A DNA stretch of 49,665 bases from contig JBARRS010000116.1 of the NCBI GenBank assembly GCA_049644345.1, positions 1-49,665 of the forward strand, in the 5' to 3' direction. The position numbers and the translations under genes were made by a program. A model generated the notes under the pieces. That model searched no databases and was not told the DNA's origin. It saw only the letters and a list, made by a program, of their open reading frames with translations. Origin of the DNA: JBARRS01 sp049644345. GTDB lineage: Bacteria > Actinomycetota > Thermoleophilia > Gaiellales > Gaiellaceae. Each line of letters opens with the position of its first letter. Within the stretch, counting starts at the first letter, position 1. Of the stretch, positions 23,614 through 30,035 are shown one piece after another.

Positions 23614-24234
23614 CTACCGGTTCTTGACGAGGATCGCCTCGAGTACATCGGCGGCGTTCTCGAGGGCATCGACCGCCTCCTCGAGCCGCTCGTGGATGTC
23701 CTTCCAGCGTACGAGCGAGATTGCGTCGCGTTCGGTCTGGAAGAGTTCGCCGACGGCATCGCGGACTAGCCGGTCGCCTTCGTCCTCGAGCGCGCGCAAC
23801 TGGTTCAGCTGCTGGCTTGAGTCGCGGAAACCCTCGAGGCGGCACACCGCCTCGTCGAGCTTCGTTGCCGCGCTCATGATCACCTGGGCCTGCTCGCGCG
23901 CCTTGTCGGGTACGCGGCGCGCACCGTAGACACCGAGATTGTCGGCCGCCTCGTCGATGTTGTCGCAGATGTCGTCGATCGCCCCGGCGAGGCGGTACAT
24001 GTCGTCGCGATCGAAGGGCGTCACGAACGTTCTGTTGAGCAGGTCGACCACCTCGTGCGTCAGCCGGTCACCTTCGTGCTCGCACTGCTTGATCCGCGCG
24101 ATCAGCTCGGTGCCGTCCGGAAACCGCTCGAGCAGCTCGACGAGTAGGCGCGAGACCTCGACGACGTTCGCCGAGGCCTGCGCGTAGAGGTCGAAGAACT
24201 CGCCTTTTTGGGGCGTGAGCCTGACGCGGACCAC
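23614..24234 (-). CDS. DUF47 / PhoU-like phosphate transport regulator
   Basis: A 206-residue all-helical protein with the PhoU-like pattern: CEHEGDRLTHEVVDLLNRTF, PFDRDDMYRLAGAIDDICDNI, and a second repeat ALEDEGDRLVRDAVGELF. Acidic E-x3-D patches could bind metal clusters. This family is routinely encoded next to pit and is thought to control it. Here it is the first gene of the minus-strand run, 3 bp upstream of pit. Confidence 0.93.
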   Translation of the reverse strand: MVRVRLTPQKGEFFDLYAQASANVVEVSRLLVELLERFPDGTELIARIKQCEHEGDRLTHEVVDLLNRTFVTPFDRDDMYRLAGAIDDICDNIDEAADNLGVYGARRVPDKAREQAQVIMSAATKLDEAVCRLEGFRDSSQQLNQLRALEDEGDRLVRDAVGELFQTERDAISLVRWKDIHERLEEAVDALENAADVLEAILVKNR

Positions 24235-24287
24235 CTGCGCGCGGTCGTATATCAGGTCTCAATCCAGGCCGCGTCCGCCGTCGCTGC

Positions 24288-24293
24288 TACCGT
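24288..24293 (+). promoter_or_regulatory. TACCGT -10 box, leaderless spacing
   Basis: TACCGT ends 6 bases before the GTG of the nuclease-fold gene at 24300, within the 65-bp gap between divergent genes. No Shine-Dalgarno is present. Confidence 0.4.
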
Positions 24294-24299
24294 GTTGGC

Positions 24300-24668
24300 G
24301 TGGCGGTGGAAACACCCGTTTTCCAGGCATATCGGGGCGAGTCCCCGCCGCGGTTCGCGAACCTCGCGGAGCTCGAGTGCGCGAAGATCCTCGACTACCA
24401 CGGCGTCCCGTGGGCGTACGAGCCGCGGACGTTCGCGCTCGAGGAGGACGAGCACGGCCGCGTCACCGAGGCCTTCACGCCCGACTTCTACCTGCCCGAG
24501 CAGGATCTCTACCTCGAGATCACGGTGATGCGGCAGCCGCTCGTCACGCGTAAGAACCGCAAGCTGCGCAAGCTGCGCGAGCGCTATCCCGAGATCCAGA
24601 TCAAGCTCTTCTACAAGCGCGATATCGCGCGCCTCGCGCAGCGCTACCGGCTCGACCTGGCCTCGTGA
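24300..24668 (+). CDS. PD-(D/E)xK nuclease-fold-like protein
   Basis: A 122-residue basic protein from GTG 24300. Residues 22-70 follow the restriction-endonuclease-like fold: a helix with conserved Glu (LAELECAKILDYHGVPWAYEP), then FTPDFYLPEQDLYLEITVMRQ, where D and E fit the PD...E of the active site but Thr stands where the catalytic Lys is expected. A Lys/Arg-rich helix follows (RKNRKLRKLRERYP). It may be an inactive or variant nuclease, or an RNA/DNA-binding protein. It is translationally coupled to hpt through a GTGA overlap. Confidence 0.72.
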   Translation: MAVETPVFQAYRGESPPRFANLAELECAKILDYHGVPWAYEPRTFALEEDEHGRVTEAFTPDFYLPEQDLYLEITVMRQPLVTRKNRKLRKLRERYPEIQIKLFYKRDIARLAQRYRLDLAS

Positions 24669-25198
24669 GCCAAGATCCGGTCGGCGCTGTCTACCTCAGC
24701 GCCGAGGAGATCGAAGCGCGGGTCTGCGAGCTTGGCCATGAGATCGCCGCCGACTACGCGGGCCGGCCGCTGCTGCTCGTTGCGCTGCTGAAAGGGAGCT
24801 TCGTCTTCCTTGCCGATCTCTCGCGAGCGATCCGGATTCCGCACGAGCTGGACTTCGTCGAGCTCGCAGGCTACGGCGGCGCCTCGACGGGCGGGCACGC
24901 GAGCATCCGGCTGCTCAAGGACCTTGTGCTCACCGCCCAAGACCGCGATCTGCTGCTCGTCGAGGACATCGTCGACACGGGGCTGACGCTCAACTACCTC
25001 CGGAACCTGATGCTCCTGCGCAAGCCGCGTTCGCTGGCGATCGCGACGCTGCTCGACCGCCCGTATCGGCGACTCGTCGAGGACCTGCCGGTTCGCTACG
25101 TCGGGTTCACCGTCCCGGACGAGTACTTCGTCGGCTACGGGTTCGACCTGAACGAGCGCTACCGCAACTTGCCCGATCTGCGCCTCGCACAGGTTTAG
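24665..25198 (+). CDS. hpt: Hypoxanthine phosphoribosyltransferase
   Basis: A 177-residue purine salvage enzyme converting hypoxanthine (and usually guanine) with PRPP to IMP/GMP. The PRPP loop is LLLVEDIVDTGLTL, the pyrophosphate loop region is LLKGSFVFLADL, and the base-binding end is FTVPDEYFVGYGFDLNERYRNLP, all family-typical. Translation starts at GTG 24665, overlapping the upstream stop by 4 bases. Length matches bacterial Hpt. Confidence 0.96.
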   Translation: MSQDPVGAVYLSAEEIEARVCELGHEIAADYAGRPLLLVALLKGSFVFLADLSRAIRIPHELDFVELAGYGGASTGGHASIRLLKDLVLTAQDRDLLLVEDIVDTGLTLNYLRNLMLLRKPRSLAIATLLDRPYRRLVEDLPVRYVGFTVPDEYFVGYGFDLNERYRNLPDLRLAQV

Positions 25199-25215
25199 CC
25201 ATGCCTAACTCTCGC

Positions 25216-25221
25216 TAGACT
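25216..25221 (+). promoter_or_regulatory. TAGACT -10 box before mntH
   Basis: TAGACT ends 6 bases before the ATG at 25228, in the 29-bp gap after hpt. This fits an independent leaderless mntH transcript. Confidence 0.5.
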
Positions 25222-25227
25222 GTCGAC

Positions 25228-26496
25228 ATGCCGGAGGTCGTCGGCGGCACGGCCGCCGCTGCTGGACGCGTGCTGCGGGGTCACCCGCAGCGCTTCCGGG
25301 TCCTCCCGTTCCTCGGCCCCGCCTTCGTCGCCGGCGTCGCCTACATCGACCCGGGCAACTTCGCGACCAACATCGCGGGCGGCTCGAAGTACGGCTACAC
25401 GCTCGTCTGGGTGATCGTCAGCGCGAACTTGATGGCGATGCTGATCCAGACGCTCTCCGCGAAGCTCGGCATCGCCACCGGGCGGAACCTGGCGGAGCTC
25501 TGCCGCGAGCACTTCTCACCCCGAACCTCACTCGGCCTCTGGGTCCAGGCGGAGGCGATCGCGATGGCGACCGACCTCGCCGAGTTCCTCGGCGCTGCGC
25601 TCGGCTTCCACCTGCTGCTCGGGATCGGCCTGTTCCCGGCGGCGATCATCACGGGCGTCACAGCCTTCCTCATCCTCGGGCTCCAGCGCTTCGGCTTCCG
25701 GCCCTTCGAGGCGCTGATCACGGCGGTCGTCGGCATGATCGGCGTCTGCTACGTGGCGGAGCTCTTCTACGCGAAGCCGCCCTACGGCACCGTGGCGAAG
25801 CACGCGTTCGTGCCGCAGTTTGCCGGCGGCGACTCGGTCCTGCTCGCCGTCGGGATCATCGGCGCGACGGTAATGCCGCACGTGATCTATCTGCACTCGG
25901 CGCTGATGCAGGGCCGCGTGCTGCCCGAGACGCCCGAGCAGGGGCGCCGGCTCTACCGGTACACGCGCGTCGACGTGCTGATTGCGATGTCGATCGCAGG
26001 CCTGATCAACGTGGCGATGCTCGTGATGGCCGCGAGCGTCTTCTACAAGAGCGGCCTGCTGCACGTGGAGTCGCTCGAGACGGCGCACAGGACGCTGAAG
26101 CCGATCCTCGGCTCCGCCTCGAGCACCCTGTTCGCGCTGGCGCTGCTCGGCAGCGGGCTCTCGAGCTCGACCGTCGGAACGCTGTCCGGACAGGTGGTGA
26201 TGCAGGGCTTCATCCGGCGCAGCATCCCTGTCTTCGTGCGCCGCTTCGTGACGATGCTGCCGGCCCTGGTCGTGATCGGCATAGGCGTCGATCCCTCGCG
26301 GACGCTTGTGTTCAGCCAGGTCGTGCTCTCGTTCGGGATCCCGTTCGCACTGATCCCGCTCGTCGTCTTCACGAGCCGCCGCGGCGTGATGGGAGAGCTC
26401 GTCAACCACCGCGTGACGACGGCGGTCGCAGTGGTCGTCGCCGCCCTGATCTGCTCCCTGAACGTCTTCCTGCTCGGGCAGACCTTCGGGCTCTGA
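25228..26496 (+). CDS. mntH: NRAMP-family Mn2+/Fe2+ transporter MntH
   Basis: A 422-residue membrane protein, predicted 11 helices. The metal site is present in TM1 as YIDPGNFATNI (Asp and Asn ligands) and in TM6 as ATVMPHVIYLHSAL (Met and His). The N-terminus has about 25 soluble residues before TM1. It imports divalent metal with protons. A strong hairpin follows the stop. No Fur or MntR box was recognised upstream. Confidence 0.95.
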   Translation: MPEVVGGTAAAAGRVLRGHPQRFRVLPFLGPAFVAGVAYIDPGNFATNIAGGSKYGYTLVWVIVSANLMAMLIQTLSAKLGIATGRNLAELCREHFSPRTSLGLWVQAEAIAMATDLAEFLGAALGFHLLLGIGLFPAAIITGVTAFLILGLQRFGFRPFEALITAVVGMIGVCYVAELFYAKPPYGTVAKHAFVPQFAGGDSVLLAVGIIGATVMPHVIYLHSALMQGRVLPETPEQGRRLYRYTRVDVLIAMSIAGLINVAMLVMAASVFYKSGLLHVESLETAHRTLKPILGSASSTLFALALLGSGLSSSTVGTLSGQVVMQGFIRRSIPVFVRRFVTMLPALVVIGIGVDPSRTLVFSQVVLSFGIPFALIPLVVFTSRRGVMGELVNHRVTTAVAVVVAALICSLNVFLLGQTFGL

Positions 26497-26503
26497 AAGA
26501 CAC

Positions 26504-26533
26504 GTCGGCCGCCCCTCGGAGCGGGCGGCCGAC
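26504..26533 (+). terminator. mntH terminator hairpin
   Basis: GTCGGCCGCCC (26504-26514) pairs perfectly with GGGCGGCCGAC (26523-26533), 11 bp with an 8-base loop, starting 7 bases after the mntH stop. Confidence 0.7.
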
Positions 26534-26550
26534 GCCGTCGGGAGACGATG

Positions 26551-26572
26551 CGTAAGAGATCAAACTCTTACG
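26551..26572. terminator. Second hairpin between convergent genes
   Basis: CGTAAGAG (26551-26558) and CTCTTACG (26565-26572) form a perfect 8-bp stem with loop ATCAAA. It is AT-richer than its surroundings and lies about 40 bp from the end of the convergent M23 gene, so it may end that transcript. Confidence 0.5.
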
Positions 26573-26614
26573 ACTTTCATGTCATAAACGTACGACGCGA
26601 AGAACGGGTTACGG

Positions 26615-27817
26615 CTACAAGTACGCCAGCGGATCGACAGGCTGACCGTTGATGCGCACCTCGAAGTGCAGGTGCGGGCCGAAGCAGTGCCCCGTGCAGC
26701 CGACGTAGCCGATCACCTGGCCCTGCGCGACGGTCTGGCCGTTCGAGACGCCGATCTGCGACTGGTGGGCATAGGCGGTCGCCAGGCCACGGCCGTGGTC
26801 GATCACGACGAGGTTGCCGTAGCCGCCCATCCAGCCGGCGTAGATGACCGTGCCGGCGGCGGACGCGCGGATCGGGGTTCCGTATGGAACGCCGATGTCG
26901 ATCCCGGTGTGCATCCGGCCCCAGCGCATCCCGAAGGGGCTGGTGACTGGGCCGTTGACCGGCCAGATGAGTCCGCTCGCCGACGGCGTCGAGTCGGCCG
27001 GTCCGGTGGAGGCGGAGCCCTGGGCCGCCTGGATCTGCGCCGTCAGCCGAGCGCTCACCGACTCGAGCGCCTGCGCCTCGCCGACCTCTTGCCGGTCGCT
27101 CGCCTTTACGTGCGCGAGGCTGACGCGCTTGCGGCTGCGCGCCGAGGCGAGCTGCTGCTCCCCGGCGAGCAGGTTGTCGCGCAGGGCGCGCACCTGTTCG
27201 GTGCGGACGGCGACCGTCTGGGTCTCCGCCACGACCCCGGCCCGAACGTGTCTCGTCCGCTCGCGAGCGCGGTGGGCCTCGACCTTGGCCTCTCCGACCG
27301 CGCGGGCGATCCGCCGGTCCTGCGCGTTGATCTCGCGGGTGTAGTCGACGCCGTCGAGGATTCCCGAGAGGCTGTCGGAGCTGAGGACGACGTCGAGCGT
27401 ATTCGGCTCGCCGTCCTCGTAGATCGCAACGAGCCGCGCTGTCAGCCGTTGCAGAGAGGTCGCGTACTGACGGCGCAGGAAGAGGTAGCGCCTTGTCTCG
27501 ACTCGATAGAGGTCTGTGAGTCGCGCGAGCTTCTCGCGATGAAGAGCCAGATCGCGCTCGAGCGTGCCGAGCCGGACGGTCACGTCGACGACGCGCGCCT
27601 GGAGACCCTGGATCCGATCCGTGACCGACGCGATCTCGGCCGTCAACGCCTGCTCCTGCCGCTGCGCTCCGGCGATTTGCTCGTGCAGCCGCGCCAGCCG
27701 AGAGTCGACGGATTGCTTCTGAGAGGTGATGTCTCCGGCGAGCGCCGGAGCGCAAACAAACAAGCCGAACAGAAGCGCGAGGAGCAGCTTGCGCCGCATT
27801 TGCGGGTATTTTCGCAT
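26615..27817 (-). CDS. Secreted M23 peptidoglycan endopeptidase (EnvC-like)
   Basis: A 400-residue exported protein with signal peptide (RRKLLLALLFGLFVCAPALAG), a long coiled coil (about 30-265) and a C-terminal LytM/M23 domain (about 285-400). Zinc ligands are in HTGIDIG and CFGPHLHFEV, with the third pattern GLATAYAHQS, so the catalytic set looks complete. It would cut peptide cross-links of peptidoglycan at division or growth. An alternative start at the second Met (27799) directly precedes the basic n-region and is equally plausible. Confidence 0.92.
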   Translation of the reverse strand: MRKYPQMRRKLLLALLFGLFVCAPALAGDITSQKQSVDSRLARLHEQIAGAQRQEQALTAEIASVTDRIQGLQARVVDVTVRLGTLERDLALHREKLARLTDLYRVETRRYLFLRRQYATSLQRLTARLVAIYEDGEPNTLDVVLSSDSLSGILDGVDYTREINAQDRRIARAVGEAKVEAHRARERTRHVRAGVVAETQTVAVRTEQVRALRDNLLAGEQQLASARSRKRVSLAHVKASDRQEVGEAQALESVSARLTAQIQAAQGSASTGPADSTPSASGLIWPVNGPVTSPFGMRWGRMHTGIDIGVPYGTPIRASAAGTVIYAGWMGGYGNLVVIDHGRGLATAYAHQSQIGVSNGQTVAQGQVIGYVGCTGHCFGPHLHFEVRINGQPVDPLAYL

Positions 27818-27847
27818 CCCCCGCGGGCAACCCTGCCGGTTGATGCG

Positions 27848-28531
27848 TTACTGGGGCTCGGGTGGCACCGGCGGCGGGCTCGGCTCGGGGCTCGGCTCTG
27901 GGACCGGCACCGGTCCGGGCGGCTCCGACGGCACCGGGGACGGCTCGGGCACGATCACGGGCCCGGGCGGCTCTCCCGGCGGCGGATACGGCTCCGGCAT
28001 AGGCGGCGTCTCGACCGCCACCGTCGAACGTACCTCGAGGTGCGCCTGCTCGATCCGCTTCCTTGCGCGAGTTGCCGTACTCGTCATCTCTGCCTCCTTC
28101 GCCGCGATCCGAGCGTCCAGCTCTTCGATGCGCCTGCGCGCGCTCTCGGCCGCCTGCGCGTCGTCACCGTACACCGCTTCCCCGAGCCCTCGCACGGCGT
28201 CGGTGCGCTCGCCCAGAAGCTCGGCGCGCGCGTGCCGGAGGCCGACGAGCTCGCGGCGGGCGGCGGATTGCGTCGCAAGCGCTCCGACCGCGAAACCGGC
28301 CCGCGCCCGGAGCCCTTCCACGACGGAGGCCGATTTTCGCGCCGCTTCTCTCAGCAGCTCGAACGCGGGCGGCCGGGCCTGCAGCATGTGCACCGGGACC
28401 GGGCCCGTCTCAGCGGGCGGGAGCGGTTCGACGGCCGTGGCCGCCTCCGCGACACGGCTCCCGCATTCGGGGCAGAAGCGGCTCCGCGGCCCGAGCCGCG
28501 TGCCGCAGTTGGCGCAACTACGCCGCGCCAC
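27848..28531 (-). CDS. Zinc ribbon, coiled coil, Pro-rich tail protein
   Basis: A 227-residue protein. It has an N-terminal zinc ribbon (CANCGTRLGPRSRFCPECG), a central helical coiled coil (about 55-165, LREAARKSASVVEGLRARAG...), and a C-terminal tail of about 45 residues built of Pro-Glu-Pro and Pro-Ser-Pro repeats. There is no membrane helix. The start overlaps the CcmI-like gene upstream by 14 bases, so the two are coupled. The layout resembles the zinc-ribbon proteins at 8.7-9.9 kb. Function is unknown. Confidence 0.75.
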   Translation of the reverse strand: MARRSCANCGTRLGPRSRFCPECGSRVAEAATAVEPLPPAETGPVPVHMLQARPPAFELLREAARKSASVVEGLRARAGFAVGALATQSAARRELVGLRHARAELLGERTDAVRGLGEAVYGDDAQAAESARRRIEELDARIAAKEAEMTSTATRARKRIEQAHLEVRSTVAVETPPMPEPYPPPGEPPGPVIVPEPSPVPSEPPGPVPVPEPSPEPSPPPVPPEPQ

Positions 28532-28826
28532 GCCGCTCCCTCGCGTCGAGGGCCCGCAGCGTCTCCGCAGCCTGCCGCCGGAGCGGTCCGACCTGTTCGC
28601 GGTAGTCGTCGTCTGAGACCTTGCCGGTACGGTGGTCGAACTCGAGCTCCTTCAGCGCCGAGAGCGTCCGGTCGCGCTCCTCGGCCAGCTCGAGCCGCCG
28701 CCGGTCTTCGGCGTCGAGGTCGTCGAGTCGATCACCCCCGGCTGCGGGTTCGCGGAGGAACGGCCGCGCGACGAACAGCACGCACAGCACCGCGAAGAGC
28801 GCGCCGAGTGCGAGTCCAACCTCCAC
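28518..28826 (-). CDS. CcmI-like small membrane protein
   Basis: A 102-residue protein from GTG 28826. One N-terminal membrane helix (LALGALFAVLCVLFVARPFL) is followed by a helical hairpin ERDRTLSALKELEFDHRTGKVSDDDYREQV, the pattern of the N-terminal module of CcmI (c-type cytochrome haem ligation). The TPR part of CcmI is absent and no other ccm gene is in the window, so a direct haem role is doubtful. It is coupled to the zinc-ribbon gene downstream. Confidence 0.75.
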   Translation of the reverse strand: MEVGLALGALFAVLCVLFVARPFLREPAAGGDRLDDLDAEDRRRLELAEERDRTLSALKELEFDHRTGKVSDDDYREQVGPLRRQAAETLRALDARERRGAA

Positions 28827-28832
28827 GCCAGG

Positions 28833-28838
28833 ATTATC
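28833..28838 (-). promoter_or_regulatory. GATAAT -10 box, leaderless spacing
   Basis: On the minus strand, GATAAT ends exactly 6 bases before the GTG of the CcmI-like gene. Confidence 0.45.
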
Positions 28839-28878
28839 GCCCCCAGCATGGGGGAGCCCGCTCGAGCACGGGAGTGCG

Positions 28879-29121
28879 CTAGAGCTCGGCGGCGGGCTCG
28901 GGGCTGCGCGCCGGGATCCGGTAGCCGTGCTCTTCGCAGAGGCTGCCCGGGGAGTCCTCCGTCAGCGCGTCGCAGTACCCCTTGCCGTAGGCGGCGCGCA
29001 TGAACGCCGCCACCACCTCGAGGTTCCACTCGGTGATCTCGTGCGCCTCGCGCCAGAGGTCGGCGAGACGCAGGTCGATATCGAGCTCGAGGAGGTCGAT
29101 ACGAGATGGGCGCTTGGCCAT
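28879..29121 (-). CDS. Small hypothetical protein
   Basis: An 80-residue acidic soluble protein from ATG 29121 (MAKRPSRIDLLELDIDLRLADLW...). It is helical with a Cys pair (GYCDALTEDSPGSLCEEHGY) and a Pro-rich end. I recognise no domain. A longer reading to 29349 has a composition unlike a protein and overlaps the divergent gene, so I reject it. TACGCT lies 6 bases before the ATG. Confidence 0.6.
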   Translation of the reverse strand: MAKRPSRIDLLELDIDLRLADLWREAHEITEWNLEVVAAFMRAAYGKGYCDALTEDSPGSLCEEHGYRIPARSPEPAAEL

Positions 29122-29127
29122 GCGGAA

Positions 29128-29133
29128 AGCGTA
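29128..29133 (-). promoter_or_regulatory. TACGCT -10 box, leaderless spacing
   Basis: On the minus strand, TACGCT ends 6 bases before the ATG of the 80-residue protein gene at 29121. Confidence 0.4.
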
Positions 29134-29186
29134 GGTAGGGGTTCGGACGACATCGGCTCGGGCGGCGTTACCCTGCGTAGCCGAGC

Positions 29187-30035
29187 ATGAGCGAGCTTCG
29201 GTTTGGACCGGCACGCGTGCCTTCGCGCGAGAGTCCGGCGGCAGCCGTCGACCTCCTCGTCGAGCGCGGTTACACGGCCTGCGAGATCGACTTCGCGAGT
29301 GGGTTCTGGATGGAGTACCCATGGGCCCAGGAGTTCGGCAAGCTCGCACGTCGTCGGCGAATCGCCCTGTCCGTCCACGCGCCGATCGCAGGTTTCATGG
29401 GGCATGTCGAGCGCGACAAGAAGCACGCGATGGCGGTCGGGATGCTCGATCACTCCGCCGGGATCGCCAAGGTCGCCGGGGCCGAGCCGGTCGTCTTCCA
29501 CCCGGGGTTCCTGCTAGGCCGCACCCGCAAGCGCGCACTTGCCCAGGTGGTCGAGCAGCTCGCCGATCTCCGGGCGCGGCTGGAGGCGAAGGATCGCGCG
29601 GTCCCCTTCGGCGTCGAGGTCATGGGCCGCGTGCAGGAGCTCGGAAGCCTCGAGGATGTCCTCCACATCTCGGAGCGCCTGCGCTGGGTGCGGCCCGTCA
29701 TCGACTTCGCGCACCTCCACGCGGTGACCGACGGCGCGTTCACGACGACCAAGGCGTTTCGCGACGCGCTCTCGGCCGCCAACAAGGTTCTGCCCCGGGC
29801 GGCACCGTTCCACATACACATCTCGGATATCGCCTACGCGAACAGGAATGAGACGCGGCACCTGCCGTACGGCGAAGGCACGCTTCGAGTCGAGCCTCTA
29901 GGCAAGGCGCTCTCCCGCTTCGCGCGTCCGGCGACGGTGATCAGCGAGTCGCCGGACGAGGAGTCGCATCAAGCGATCCGGGCGGCGCTCCTCTCGGCCG
30001 GTGCCGGCGTCAGCTCCGCGAGCCGGCGCTCGTAG
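29187..30035 (+). CDS. Endonuclease IV-like TIM-barrel protein
   Basis: A 282-residue AP endonuclease family 2 protein. The three-metal-site landmarks are visible: LSVHAPI, VVFHPGF, FGVEVMGR (Glu), VIDFAHLHA (Asp and His), FHIHISD and ISESPDEESH. True Nfo enzymes cleave abasic sites; this may be Nfo or a related sugar-isomerase-like member. The last 67 bp overlap the 3' end of the convergent cyclase gene, so the two C-termini are encoded on opposite strands of the same DNA. Confidence 0.88.
   Translation: MSELRFGPARVPSRESPAAAVDLLVERGYTACEIDFASGFWMEYPWAQEFGKLARRRRIALSVHAPIAGFMGHVERDKKHAMAVGMLDHSAGIAKVAGAEPVVFHPGFLLGRTRKRALAQVVEQLADLRARLEAKDRAVPFGVEVMGRVQELGSLEDVLHISERLRWVRPVIDFAHLHAVTDGAFTTTKAFRDALSAANKVLPRAAPFHIHISDIAYANRNETRHLPYGEGTLRVEPLGKALSRFARPATVISESPDEESHQAIRAALLSAGAGVSSASRRS

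Noticed and set aside
26666..28882. Plus-strand open frame of about 740 codons
   Set aside because: Spans several minus-strand genes (M23 peptidase, zinc ribbon, CcmI-like) as their shadow; composition is Arg/Gly/Pro-rich.
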